The notes below the pieces were generated by a model. It searched no databases. It was not told where the DNA came from and saw only the letters and a program-made list of their open reading frames with translations. Position numbers and translations under genes: made by a program. From the NCBI GenBank assembly GCA_031216915.1, contig CM062290.1:255795597-255859596 (forward strand): a stretch of DNA of 64,000 nucleotides. Reading direction: 5' to 3'. Positions within the stretch are counted from its first letter, which is position 1, and every line of letters begins with the position of its first letter. This document shows, one piece after another, positions 1-10,675 of this stretch. This DNA comes from Pictodentalium vernedei. Its lineage: Eukaryota > Mollusca > Scaphopoda > Dentaliida > Dentaliidae.

Positions 1-194
1 ACACCAAAAAATACTTTGGGCCTAAACTCGACCGAAATATTCTCCATTACAGTGCGACAAGGATGAACTTGGCTTTGCCTTTGTCCTTGTTCAGAACATT
101 GCTTTTCAATGTAGGTGGCATATTTACTCAAACATTCTGCCAGCGACTGTACATCGTCTTTAAATTTGAGCCATTCGGGACTACTGTTGAAGAT
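1..194 (-). CDS. Possible exon of an unrecognised gene, cut by the window edge
   Basis: Read on the minus strand, a sequence resembling a splice acceptor (CATCTTCAACAG) ends at about 195 and is followed by an uninterrupted frame of about 64 codons that runs off the left edge. The residues are mixed and protein-like: the start reads SPEWLKFKDDVQSL and further on there is SVEFRPKVFFGV. I do not recognise a family. It lies just downstream, in the same orientation, of the ORF at 266-964 and could be its next exon, but I found no convincing donor between them. It could also be an unrelated transposon ORF. Both would lie in NOC2L intron 3 if the NOC2L model is right. Confidence 0.35.
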   Translation of the reverse strand, partial: MFNSSPEWLKFKDDVQSLAECLSKYATYIEKQCSEQGQRQSQVHPCRTVMENISVEFRPKVFFG

Positions 195-265
195 GGGTCA
201 CATGCATAATTTGTAAAGACATTCCGAATGACTTGTCAATTGAATCTTATCCATTGGCTTTTCTT

Positions 266-964
266 TTATTTTTTTCCTTTTAAACTCGTTATATCCCTGA
301 ATTCGTCAAACACGGGAGGCACGGGGATGACATCTTTTTTTTTCAAAGATGCATCGTGTATTGTTGTATGCTGATTGGTTATGTACCAAAGGCTATTTGT
401 TATGGCTTGAAAAATGTAGCCTGACTCTTGTTCAACTGTGCTTTTACTAAAAAGCAAATTTCTTTCTTTACATGTGGCGATGAGACTATTGTACAGTTCA
501 TCCTTTCGGTTTATACCCCGGGGTGTTTCACCACAATGCCTTTTCTTTTGGGGGTAACATTTGGTGTCTGTCATCAAAATATCAAATGCATTTCGAATAT
601 TAGTTGCCGGCTTAGATGTGCCAGGTGTTTCGTCAGTCATGCTTGCACTTTCATCTGAACTTATTTTAGGCTTGCAAGAAAGGTTGAAAAACTTTATTTG
701 AAACTTCGACAAATCACCAAACAGAGTATCTGCGATACGTGGGATTTCAATGAAACTCTTTCCATCTTCTGATCCTTTTATGACTACTTCACTGACATCA
801 CTGCCCGTCGGATGGAAATTCGAAACTAGCAAAGATAAGCTATCACCAGAATTAAACGACATAAAAGTTTTTTTTAGATGTAAGGTAGTGTTTACATTTT
901 TCGCGTTCGATGCAGTACAGTGCATTTTGGACAGCCATTTTGTCTGCTTCATCCGCGTTACCAT
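266..964 (-). CDS. Hypothetical protein, about 232 aa, family not recognised
   Basis: An open frame of 232 codons starts at an ATG at 964 and ends with TAA at 266; the frame stays open a few codons upstream, next to an acceptor-like sequence (AAAAACTTACAG). Composition is normal, not repeat-driven. There is a central Ser/Thr-rich linker, a basic patch (PQKKRHCGE) near residues 135-145, and a C-terminal half with alternating hydrophobic positions (DELYNSLIATCKERNLLFS, then a Trp/Tyr-containing stretch ITNSLWYITNQH) that looks folded. No signal peptide or membrane segment is visible. From memory it resembles multi-copy uncharacterised proteins of invertebrate genomes, so it may be transposon-derived. 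No function is assigned. Confidence 0.42.
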   Translation of the reverse strand: MVTRMKQTKWLSKMHCTASNAKNVNTTLHLKKTFMSFNSGDSLSLLVSNFHPTGSDVSEVVIKGSEDGKSFIEIPRIADTLFGDLSKFQIKFFNLSCKPKISSDESASMTDETPGTSKPATNIRNAFDILMTDTKCYPQKKRHCGETPRGINRKDELYNSLIATCKERNLLFSKSTVEQESGYIFQAITNSLWYITNQHTTIHDASLKKKDVIPVPPVFDEFRDITSLKGKK

Positions 965-1059
965 GGAAGAGATATTGGACAACTCTGTAAGTTTTTCCCG
1001 TGTCTACGAAACTCGCTTAGTGGTTTTTCCAGACCTTTAACTTTCGTTCATGCCAAAAG

Positions 1060-1387
1060 AAGGATTTGAGTAGACGTATTTTGAACCAGTTCTATGTGCC
1101 CCCCCCCCCCCCCCTCCTCCCGCTCACCCCCTCGCCAATCTCGTCGCTTCGCAGCTCGGAGGATGATGCGCATCATGAGTCCAGCCCCCCCCCCCCCCTA
1201 AAATTTACACGCCCTCCTTATTTCGAAAGCCTGGCGCCGCCACTGGGTAACAAGGGACGAATATTTGGCAGTGGGCTTAAGCAACAGCGTGAAGGTATTC
1301 AGCACAAATCCCATTCACTTCTACTGTTTGGAAAACCTGGTGTTCTCTGAGAGCCTAGTTCTTCAGACTTCTAATCTCCTTGTGTTA
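1060..1387. other. Gene-free stretch with C homopolymers
   Basis: Two C tracts lie here: 1099-1114, and one of about 13 near 1187. A small palindrome (GATGATGCGCATCATG) is at about 1161. The proline-rich frames across it are artefacts of the C runs. I see no gene. Confidence 0.6.
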
Positions 1388-1520
1388 AGGGCAGATATTT
1401 TTTTAGACAACAATATGTATACAGGTTACGGTCAAGATAACTTAATTTTCGGGGGAAACTTCCCCCTAAAATTATCTTGACTGTACCCTGTATATTGTGG
1501 TCTGAAAAAAATATCTCCGG
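1388..1520. repeat. Foldback (long hairpin) with arms of about 60 bp
   Basis: The left arm contains ATACAGGTTACGGTCAAGAT and GGGGGAA; the right arm returns TTCCCCC, ATCTTGACTGTACCCTGTAT and AAAAAAATATCT as its inverted complement, with only a few bases of loop. Arms are about 85-90 percent complementary by eye. It resembles a palindromic MITE; no target duplication was identified. Confidence 0.7.
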
Positions 1521-3373
1521 AAAGTTGAATTTTGCTTTATTTTTATTTGATAGATACTCTTCCTTAGTGACAATTCGCAGCTTTGAACACACCACCGTTG
1601 TGTGCAATTCCATCGAGTACAGCTGTGTAAACTGTAAAATGTTGGCTAGCTTCTAAAGTGAATGTATGCAGCTGGGCTGTGTAGGCCTGGTTTGGGGGTC
1701 CAGGCTGAGGCGACGTCCACCAGAAGCTAAAAAGATTCTCAGACATCTTGAGACAGAATCGTAACTCGTTTTCCATGTGATATTAACGATGTACACATTG
1801 TAACTTCAACAAATTTCCAAGATGATTCACATATGAAGTATTCACGCTACACAAACTACGCAACATTTTCGGTATAAAAAAAGCCTGTACTGATCACCGT
1901 GTTGCACAAAAATTAATGAATCACTTTCGTCTTGCACCTTTGACAAATCCGACATCCGCGAATGTTAATCTAATTCGTATTTTATACTGAAGAATATTTA
2001 TTTCAACACAAATGTAATTCTTATTTCGTGGAATATGGAAACATCGGGACAGAAATATTTCATCTTGAAGGTAAGTAGTAGAGCATTGGGGAACGCGGAT
2101 GGGAAAAAAATATTGGAGTCGGCAACAAAATCTGAGGGTCGGTCGGGTTACCGGAAACACAGGATTTTTTTTTTTGGCCTAACCATTTGGATTAGAGGAA
2201 AGAAGACTTTCCTATTATTGATTTGAACAAATTTGAATCTGACCCCTCACCCCTCACTTCCCACACACAGACCTAAGAAGTCTGTATACCAAATATCAGA
2301 AGATTCTAACTGATATATTTGAAGAAGATATTAAAGAGAACTCCTTATGTTGCATCAAAGTAAATTTCAATTAACACAGGGAGTCCAAATGAGAATCAAA
2401 GGACTTGATTTCAACAAACTTGAATCTGACACCCCTTAGCGTGTTGAATAGCAAAATATGGTAATGGGTGGCTCTGAGGAGTTTTTTTTGTCAATAAAAT
2501 GGAGAGGGCATGGAGGTATGAAATACCGGTACAGTAACAAAACACTGAAGCAGATTGTTAGCTGGCAGAGTTCTTTAATTTGAAGAACACTTCAAAGTTT
2601 TAATTTTTGTTGCAGAGCACTAAAAGCTCAGCTAGAAAAATGAAATTCTGAAGCATTAATTCTTCGAAATCAAGGACTTTCATGGTTAATGTACAAATTT
2701 TAAGTACATGTACTTTCGAGGCCTTGAAAACACATTTTCAATCCATGGATTTTCAAGGTTTTCAAGGGCCACAGTGATCTCTGTCTAATAATGCATGCTT
2801 TGGAGTGTCATTTTTTTCCAAATTTAAAGTACACTTTTTAGGCACCACAAAGTAAATGTTATGTTTCTCAGGCCATTTTTTTTTAAAATTGCATGTGGGG
2901 GGGGGGGGGGGGGGGGGGTAGTGTGTTTTTTATATTATTTTTTACTTTTGTAATTAATTCTTTTGCAATCAAAAGTTCATGTTCTTGGTTTGTTTTAGAC
3001 CTCATAATCTACAGAATAGCATGGGTGGTGGTGTATTTTATCCCTTGAGTTCAAGAAGGCTTTGCAATGCCAAAGCACTGCAAAGCTTTGTTGCACTCAG
3101 GGGACAAATTTATCAATTCTATTAACTTGGTTAAAATATGAGACAAAAATCATTTAATTTTTATATTTTTAAGTTTACATTGGTTATAAAAAGAGAGCGT
3201 GGACTTTTAACTTTTAACGTTTTTAGGCCTCACCAAAGCATTTTTGGTATAAATCAATGCATTTTAATGCCTGTTCATGGGGAAACTCCACTCTATATGT
3301 ATTTTAATTGTACATGTATACCACTCTCTGCGTATTGTATAATGATAAAGCTGTGGTAAAATGACAAACATAC
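1521..3373. other. Gene-free intronic sequence
   Basis: Nothing convincingly coding. A diverged copy of the 'gagcccaaat' repeat family (see 18056-18690) lies at about 2220-2470, with TTTGAACAAATTTGAATCTG followed by a TATACCAAATAT motif. A G tract of 22 lies at 2897-2918. The rest is AT-rich unique-looking DNA. It would be NOC2L intron 3. Confidence 0.5.
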
Positions 3374-3728
3374 TTCAAGTTTGGTTGGAAGCTTATGATA
3401 TTTCCTATCATCATCATCATCATCATCATCATCTTCTTCGCTACTGCCATCCTCGATATCATCAAAACTATCTTCTCCATCACTTTGCTCCGCCACAATT
3501 TTTTTTTTAGTTTTATTAACACTTTTAATATCACTTGAGTCTGAGTCACTCACTGATTCATTCTCTTCAGATTCATTGCTAGAATCCTCAACACTAGACT
3601 CACTCTCTGAGTCATCAAACTTGAGCAAATCTTTGCTCTCTTTCTGCAAGAATTCAAAGAATTCTGGGTCCTGACTCTTTAAATTTTGAAGTGACTGTTT
3701 ATGTATGCTGACATCTGACTTCTTTTTT
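3374..3728 (-). CDS. NOC2L: NOC2L exon 3 (nucleolar complex protein 2), internal coding exon
   Basis: NOC2L/Noc2p works in the nucleolus with NOC1 and NOC3 in maturation and transport of pre-60S ribosomal particles. The exon is bounded by a good acceptor (TTTTTTATTTCAG, ending 3729) and donor (GAA|GTATGT, at 3373). It encodes about 118 residues: a short basic start, the family motif KSQDPEFFEFLQKESKDLL (human NOC2L has LKEKDPEFYKFLQENDQSLL here), then a long Ser/Glu/Asp tract with a run of nine Asp encoded by a GAT repeat, and a final HKLPTKLE matching the vertebrate HxLPxxLE step. The first base completes a codon begun in exon 2 and the exon ends in phase 0. The next exon is not visible to the left. 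Confidence 0.86.
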
Positions 3729-3959
3729 CTGAAATAAAAAAGATGTAACTTTAATAAAAAAAAAACCTTGACCTTTCTTTTCAACACAGTTTTCACAAAG
3801 TATGCCATTTCTTTCAGCTACAAATTGTTCAATTTTTCAGTGTTTACAGGTTCTTATTGTACTGTTAACAACCAGTGGCTCAAGTTCATTTCCTACTGAT
3901 GTGTACTGTCACTGAGCAGTGTAAATATCATGCTCCATATTGGTAATCATTTTGTTTTG

Positions 3960-4095
3960 ACCCAATGCAGATATCAAAATCCATTATTTTGAATATTATT
4001 TTTTCAAATTTTTCAAAATATTTTGACAAAACCATACCATGTGAAATTTTTATTGGAACATGGTTTTGTTGAAACTTGTTGAAATTTTTTTTTTC
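3960..4095. repeat. Hairpin repeat, copy of the 'AACAAAACCATATCATGTGA' family
   Basis: Inverted arms (TTTTGACAAAACCATACCATGT and ACATGGTTTTGTTGAAACTTG) surround a short loop. Related copies lie at 28985-29217 and about 38040-38140. AT-rich flanks are shared as well, so this is a dispersed foldback family. Confidence 0.6.
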
Positions 4096-4231
4096 ACTAA
4101 TGAATTTATATGAGTTAAGGCAAACAATAGGAAAACAATGATGGATTACCAAATTTTTACACTTCTATACTTCTGAAAGCGAAGCTGTACATGTATGTTG
4201 TGTCCACCTCAAGTGCATGCACATAACACAA

Positions 4232-4294
4232 GTCACTCTGGTTAGATCATGGTTGTGTGGTTTAATCACACAACCATGATCTCACCAGAGTGAC
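4232..4294. repeat. 28-bp-arm inverted repeat with 7-base loop
   Basis: Left arm 4232-4259 and right arm 4267-4294 are complementary at 27 of 28 positions (GTCACTCTGGT...GGTTGTGTG against CACACAACC...ACCAGAGTGAC). It abuts the proposed outer end of the Gmr1-like LTR, so the retroelement may have landed beside or in a pre-existing hairpin. Confidence 0.75.
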
Positions 4295-4297
4295 TGT

Positions 4298-5221
4298 TAC
4301 GGTATGAAATATTATTGATATCGGTAACAGAAAGAAATCTGAGAATCAGCAACAATAGCTATGAATTTAACTATTCTGAAATTTAATTTAAAAAAATTAA
4401 TATAAAAAAACGATACAATGATCTTTTACACAAATTAGTTTACAGAAAATAAAAACAGTGGTACTTATCAATTATTGAATTAGTCCAAAGTACAGTTTGA
4501 CAGAATTCAGTAATCCAGTGGTGAAGAATCTTGTGAAGAAAGCTACCAGCTGGTAGTATTAAATCCAAGAATATCTCTTCAGAAACAGTATCCCATAGAT
4601 TTGTAATAAAATTTTCACTTAGATATTTCAGCAGTCTCCAATAAAATATAATAAAGTGCTCTACAAAATTCAAATGGAGTAAAAATCCAAGAAGTATTGG
4701 CGCCACAGGTAATTTCCAAATAATCCAGTAGAATCCTGGCTTTTCACAAAATATTATTCTGTTTCACAGAAAGTATAAATTCTCTTTTCCAAGACGAATG
4801 ATTCTCTTCAAAATTCTCTTTTGGAATCAATCTTCCAAATTCACAAAGAAGCACAGCTTCTATAATAAATGCACTGTTCTGAAACAATAATAATCTCCAA
4901 TGGAAACAATCTGAAGTGAGTCTTTCTGAAATGCTTTCTAAAAATGAGTTTTTGAATTCTGTTGACAAACCTTTATATAGTTACCAGATAGAATATCCTA
5001 AAAGATGAAATGTCTACAAAGTTTTATCAGTTTCTAGGTGATTCTGTCATAATTAAAAAAAAAGGTCCTTGACCTTCCTAAACAATCAACAGCTATATGT
5101 ACAACAGATTAGTGTAACAAAGATGTAAACAAAGGTCACTCAGTGCAAATGAGTCAGACCAGTCAGAAAATGCAGAAAAAACATCAATCTCAGTATAATA
5201 TGGGGGCAATATAAGACACAC
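4298..5221 (-). mobile_element. Putative 3' LTR of the Gmr1-like Ty3/gypsy element
   Basis: Downstream (minus strand) of the RNase H stop lies AT-rich DNA that could be an LTR running from TGTGTCTTATATTG at 5221 to ACCGTAACA at 4298, i.e. TG...CA ends. A TATA-like box (TATATAAAGG) lies near 4971-4980. No second LTR is present because the 5' end is lost, so the boundaries rest on end motifs only, and no clear polypurine tract precedes it. Confidence 0.4.
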
Positions 5222-5379
5222 CGTCTTAAAAGAAAAAATTTGAAGGTACTGAAAACTTTTTATATAACTTTACCAAGCTCTGACTGGTTAACAATACACA
5301 CATGATAATCTTCACAAAAGTTTTTAATAAACATATATATACACTTAAAGTGAATAGAGACCGATCAGATCATTTTTAA

Positions 5380-6660
5380 TTAGGATATTCTGGAAAGAGC
5401 ATCGGCTACAACATTATCTCTTCCCGAAATATGCCTAATCTCTAAATCATATTCTTGAAGGGCTAAACTCCACTGTAATAATTTTTGATTCTTATTTTTC
5501 ATTTTATTGATAAAAGTTAAAGGGTTATGATCGGTGTAAACTGTAATTGGGCATTGAATGGTTCCTAGATACACATCAAAATGGGTTAATGCCAAAATTA
5601 GAGCCAAAGTTTCTTTTTCTACCGTAGAGTAATTCTTTTGATGTTTGAGAAATTTTCTGGAGAAATAACATACAGGGTGATCAATACCTTGGGAATCTTC
5701 CTGGGCAATATATCCACCTGCTCCATTGTCACTTGCATCTATAAATAATTTGAAGGGCTTTTCATAATTGGGACTGACAAGGATAGGTGAATTATTTAAT
5801 AAAATTTCTATTCTGTTAAAGGATTTCTGGCACTCCTCAGTCCAAACAAATTTAACCCTTTTGCTCAAAAAAGTGGTCAAAGGGGATACAACATCTGAGA
5901 AATTTAAACAAAATTTTCTATAATATCCAGCCATGTCTAAGAATCTCATGAGCTCTTTTTTAGAGCTTGGTATTGGAAAATTTACAATGGCATCAACTTT
6001 TGCTGTAATCGGCCTCACCTGCCCCGGACCCACAACATGACCTAAATAATTTTCAGTTGCTTTTCCAAATTCTGATTTCACCAAGTTAATAGTAAGGTTG
6101 GCTTGGGTCACTTTGTCAAAAAATTCTTGAATATGCAACTTGTATCTGTGTGTATAATAACATCATCAATATAAGCTTCACTGTGATTTAGGTCAACAAT
6201 TAAGTGGTTAACCATGCACTGAAACGTTGCCGGAGAATTTTTCATGCCAAAAGGGGTAACTTTATATTGATACAACCCAAATGGGGTAACAAAAGCAGAT
6301 ATTTCTTTTGCTCTTTCTGTTAAAGGGACTTGCCAATAACCCTTTAACAAGTCAAATTTTGTCACAAGTTTAGCATGGCCAAGTTTGTCAATGCACTCAT
6401 CAATTCTTGGGATTGGATAATTGTCTGTTTTGGTGAGGCTGTTCACTTTTCGGTAATCCGTACAAAATCGGTAACTCCCATCAGGTTTTGGAACAAGTAT
6501 ACAGGGCAAACTCCAGTTGCTATGGCTAGGTTCTATGATCTCAATGTCCAGCATATACTGTATTTCCTTTCGCATGATCTCAGCTTTGAAAGGGTTTAAT
6601 CTATATGGATGCTGTTTGATGGGATTTGCCTCTCCAACATCAACATCATGAAAAATAACA
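5380..6660 (-). pseudogene. Ty3/gypsy reverse transcriptase and RNase H (Gmr1-like element), broken
   Basis: Reading leftwards, the RT starts near 6660 with the HDVDVGEA/PIKQHPYR segment typical of Ty3/gypsy RT N-termini. It then shows the fingers motif LVPKPDGSYRFCTDYRKVN, FDLLKGYWQVPL, the FGMKNSPATFQ motif and YIDDVI as the catalytic xxDD box. The frame breaks near 6130; a second frame carries the thumb (YLGHVVGPGQV, AGYYRKF) and an RNase H with KLFIDASDNGAGG, STVEKETLAL, VYTDHNPL and a C-terminal RHISGRDNVVADALSR, ending at 5380. Normally the protein copies element RNA in virus-like particles. The frameshift makes it non-functional. Confidence 0.88.
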
Positions 6661-7990
6661 ATGTCCTACTGGGCACATCAGGAAATAAATGTTGATATTT
6701 GAAAATTAAATCAACTAAATCTTTTCTTTGGTCAGGCAGTAAATAATCTATTTTATTTTGTAGATCTCTCAGGACTTCTGAGTTCTGTAACTTCAGAGGT
6801 ACATTTTTGCTGCCTTCATGAATATCCTCCACAGGAATTTCCACTTCATCCATGTGGGTGACTGTTGAGACTGGTAGAGGGCTTGGTTCTCTCTCATAAT
6901 TTGTTTTCAACATATCAAAATGGCACAGCTGAGTATTTTTGAGCTTATCAGGAGTCTCAACAACATAATCAGTATCACTGATCTTGTGCTTAACAACACA
7001 AGGGCCTGAATATCTTGCTTGTAAAGCATTGCCCTTTAAAGGGAATAATACTAGCACCTTGTCCCCAGGTTTAAAGGTGCGAAATTTCGCCTTTTTATCA
7101 TACCAGGTCTTCATATGATGCTGGGCTTTCTGTAAATGTTTATTTGCCATTTCTCTGGCCTGGTGCAATTTTTTCCTCAAAAGTGGACACATAGTCCAGA
7201 AGAAAAATTTCAGGTGGCTCTTCCTCGATCCATTTCTCCTTCAAAGCAGTGAGTGGACCCCTCAGTCAGTGTCCCAACACTAATTCAAAAGGGCTGAACC
7301 TCAGAGATTCCTGTACAGTCTCACGGACTGCAAATAAGAGGAAATGTACTCCTTCATCCCAAATCTTTTCATTATCCTCCCCATAGGCCTTTATCATGGT
7401 CTTCAGTGTTTAGTGAAAGCATTCAAGAGCACCTTGACTTTCGGGATAGTAGGCACTTGATGTGTTCTGCTTAATTTTGAGCTCATACATCACCTGCTGA
7501 AAAATGTTTGACATAAAATTTTAGCCTTGGTCTGATTGCACTGACCTGGGTAGACCGAAAGTCATAAAAAATTTTATCAAGGCCTCAACTATAGTCTTAG
7601 TTTTAATATTTCTTAGAGGTATAGACTCAGGAAATCGTGTAGAAGCACAGCAATGGGCCAACACTATCAATAATAATTCTCCCAAATGTCCAGCCATTGG
7701 CTTTTCATGAGCCAGGCTTATTATTTCATTCCGGTATTTAGTGGGGACAACTATTTGATAAATACCCCCCCCCCCCCCCCCCCCCCCCAATCAGTATTGG
7801 AGGGTACTTCTGGTGGTTGCCATTTCCTCATGAGTATATCAGATTTTTTTAAATAACAGATAGGGGAGTTCTGGACTTCTGCCTCTGTTAGAGCCCTTTC
7901 ACGTGGCTCGGCTAGGTCAGGATCACTTTCCTGTTCCTGAATTAAAGAAGTCCGGGAAATGGCATTCAAGGAGGTCCCCCAATCAATCAA
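6661..7990 (-). pseudogene. Ty3/gypsy integrase lying upstream of RT, internally deleted and frameshifted
   Basis: In element order this precedes RT. A linker (LIQEQESDPDLAE, ILMRKWQPPEVP) is followed by IVVPTKYRNEIISLAHEKPMAGHLG, the usual lead-in to the zinc-binding HHCC domain. The HHCC domain and first catalytic Asp are missing: sequence jumps to CASTRFPESIPLRNIKTKT and GLPRSVQSDQG, the core around the second catalytic Asp. The SSAYYPESQGALECFH segment with the Glu follows, then a C-terminal domain near 6880-7190 (FKPGDKVLVLFP, ARYSGPCVV). A 24-base C run at 7765-7788 sits in the linker. Stops occur near 7190-7520. Integrase before RT is the Gmr1-type order, not the usual gypsy order. Confidence 0.82.
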
Positions 7991-8235
7991 ATCCCATGTG
8001 TAGTGGCCTTTTTACAATTTCTGGAGGAGTTATCACATTGACTCAAAAATGTTTGAGACAAATCAATGTCTTCAGAATCTGTACTTCTGTGACTGTTCTT
8101 TTCCTCAGCTCTGCTGTTCAAATCAACACAATTGAGGTTGGAATCAACCTCAGCTTTGTTTGCCATGGACCGAGTCACAGCACATGCTGGAAAGGCAAAA
8201 GGAAAACATTGCTTCAAATTAATGATACTTTTACT
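7991..8235 (-). pseudogene. Remnant of the protease-side part of the Gmr1-like polyprotein
   Basis: The minus-strand frame here includes CAVTRSMANKAEVDS, the (A)VTRSxA-type stretch usually found just after the aspartic protease in Ty3/gypsy polyproteins, followed by a charged Ser/Asp/Glu-rich linker. Nothing resembling the DTG protease site, Gag or a 5' LTR lies further upstream, so the element is truncated at about 8235. From there to 8404 runs a 'gagcccaaat' repeat unit. Confidence 0.55.
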
Positions 8236-8404
8236 TATACTGCACAAAGTTAAATTCTTTGCTCCCATAGGGAGCCCAAATATCAACCCAGGGACTAGGA
8301 TTGAATCTAACTCTCCAAGAGATGTTGGATACCAAATATGAAAGCATTCTGACTGCAGGATCTAAAGAAGATTTTAAAAAGAAGTCGGAACCAGACCCCA
8401 AATA

Positions 8405-8608
8405 TTTTTATACAACAACCAATGGCCCAGGTTAGCTGGTGCTAACTCAAAAATTAATACAAGGCCAACACACAAATTTTGCCCCAATCCCAAAAATTTG
8501 CTTGCAAAACCGAAAAATGTATGTCCTACCTGGTCCTCCATACGTTTTGGATCTGTGCATGTGCAGTATCCAGGAAGACGCCGAAACTGGCGCAAACCAT
8601 TATTCTTT
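8405..8608 (+). repeat. DIRS left inverted terminal repeat
   Basis: About 204 bp, starting TTTTTATACAACAACCAATG and ending near ATTCTTT. It matches the reverse complement of 16949-17155 along its length, including AATGGCCCAG, AGCTGGTGCTAACTCAAAAA, ACAAATTTTGCCCC and GCGCA/GTATCCAG words, at about 80 percent by eye. Confidence 0.85.
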
Positions 8609-9381
8609 GTTTGGCCTGAAAGTCAGAAACAATGAACTGACATCTGTGCTTTTAAATCTCATTTTTGAGGATGCCAGACACAAATCAATGGTAAAATTGG
8701 TGGATCCAAGGACATAATTGGATGATGGAAGTGAACAACGGTGGTTAGGAACATTCAGGGCTGCAACTTTATAATTTTTATCAAAATTATTTCATGTTTC
8801 CCAATTTCGGGACATGTGCCTGACGGCATCATTCTTGCTAATGATTTATCCACTGTCTGTTAAGTGTTCCTTCCCTATCGTTCCTTGAAGCCCTCCTGTT
8901 AAACTCCCAAACTTTTTGGCTTATCTTTACTGAAATTTTGTATTAAATTTCTTGGGAGTTTAATGTGTATTACAGAATATTTATTTGTTTATCCCCATGG
9001 TTACATCCTCACCCTAGGGGTGTTGGGTTATTTGGGTCCTGCATCTTCTATCCGATGTATCGTTCCTTGATGTTGTTTACGGTGGCAACGTCCTTTAAAT
9101 ATATGTAGTATCTACTTATTATTACTGTAGGATTGTTGTAGGATACATGTTTCAATATTCCGGTAGTGTAGCAATAATTTTTTGATTTTTGTCCACACTT
9201 AGGCTCTATTGGGATACTCTTGGGTTCTTCATGTTCCCTTTGGGAACTTGGGCTTTTGTAAAAAATTTTCCGAAAGATTTTTTGAAATTAATTTTTAGAT
9301 TTGTATTTTGATTGTTAATTATGTATCTTTATCATATATTTATTGTGGAGATTGTGGGCATTCAATCGACTTTGATTAATT

Positions 9382-10675
9382 ATGAAAGATTATTGCTCAA
9401 AATGCAAGGCGAGGAAGACTTCCTCAGATTTACACGCTTGTTGCCTTGCTTGTAGTCGATGTACTCTCACGAATTCTTGTCCTACATGTGTTGATTGGGA
9501 TGACAAACGTTGGTCACTGAGGTCACAATATGTTGTTAGCGGTGAGAGACCAATGCTGGTTCTCTCGCCACAGTCATTCAAATTTCTCAGTTTCTTTTTC
9601 AGAGGAACAAGAATATGGTGATAGTTATGTGACACCACCTACCAAAAGTGTGCTACCGTCATCGCGTTCAGATGCGCAAACAGAGCTAGCTGCTAAGGTG
9701 CTCCTGAATATTAGGCAAGGTATAAACCCACTACCCAGTGGTTTTAATCCTTTGCCAGCAGCTAGCTCAACCGATGAAGCGGTTACTCTGGCCCTGGGAG
9801 CCGTGATGCTGGGTATGTCCGTTGCGGGCGAAGGAAGTGTAGTGGGCAGAGCGAGCTCCTTAAAATCTAAACATGCTCACCCAGCGATGACGGAACTAGG
9901 GAAGAAGCCAGCAAGTGTTTCGGGAAGCTTGGCGAGGTCTGAAAGGACCGCAAGCGGGAGAGGTCTCTCTCTATACCAAGAAACTTTTGGGGCCAGATGT
10001 GGTGAAGAACTTGCGAGGGCTGGAGCATACGTCCAAATCTGCCATTTGGGACGCTCCGTCTAGACTGCAGCCGGCCTCGGCTACAGTCACAGCTTCTTCC
10101 ACTACGAATTTAAAGCATACACGACTGCATCCTAACTACCTGTCTTTGGATATCTAGCCTACTGCGCGAAGAAGGGAACACTCCTTGCCCGTGAAGTCAC
10201 ACCATCCGGTAGCTAGGGAGATGAGGCCTCGATCATCTGGACGTTCGGAGAAGAGATCCATCTCCGACAAGCCATCCCAGGAGCAGCAAGTGGCTAAGAA
10301 ACAGAAGCAGCAAGTGGCTAAGAAACAGAAGACCGCTGCTCCTCAGGCCTTGATGACGGACTTGCTGCTGCAGATCGCACAGCTGATCACAGCATCCCAG
10401 CAAGTGCAGTGCCAGCCTCCCTCCGACTCAGAACCTGAGCTGTCGGACAGTGCTGAGTCGGTCCAGTCGTCTGTAATGGACGAGATTCACAACTGATTCT
10501 CTCAGATGGTGAAAGGGATAAGGAAGAGGATTACCCTTCCCTTTCGGAACAACACATGCTTGTGATGGATTTCATCCATCAATACTACTCTAAATTTGTT
10601 CCACCGAATCAGAATGCTGCGACAGCAAGAGAGAAACCGCTGGCGTCATTGGACGCAGACTATATGTGCAGAAAG
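9382..10675 (+). pseudogene. DIRS Gag-like ORF, N-terminal part, frameshifted
   Basis: Starts at an ATG at 9382. The first 45 residues form a Cys-rich module (CSKCKARK, HACCLACSRC, CPTCVDW) like the N-terminal metal-binding motifs of YR-retrotransposon ORF1 proteins. The frame then shifts near 9540 and again near 9900 through Ser/Pro/Ala-rich sequence. A basic patch at 10255-10340 contains a 24-bp tandem duplication (QQVAKKQK twice), resembling a nuclear localisation signal. A stop occurs at about 10494, and a further frame runs to 10675, where the hAT element interrupts it. Gag should package element RNA; this copy cannot make an intact protein. Confidence 0.7.
10668..10675. repeat. 8-bp target-site duplication of the first hAT element (left copy)
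   Basis: GCAGAAAG at 10668-10675 is repeated exactly at 12428-12435, directly flanking the inserted element. Confidence 0.9.

Noticed and set aside
1066-1350. Proline-rich plus-strand ORF
   Set aside because: Prolines come from C homopolymers; no other protein-like feature. The same applies to frames at 11090-11564, 18120-18431 and 53412-53750 and Gly-rich frames near 7751 and 18035-18459.
4440-4968. Minus-strand ORFs between the gypsy pol and the hairpin
   Set aside because: AT-rich and without motifs; better explained as LTR sequence.
10185-10496. Independent host gene for a basic nuclear protein
   Set aside because: Position and context place it inside the DIRS Gag region; the basic duplication is part of that ORF.
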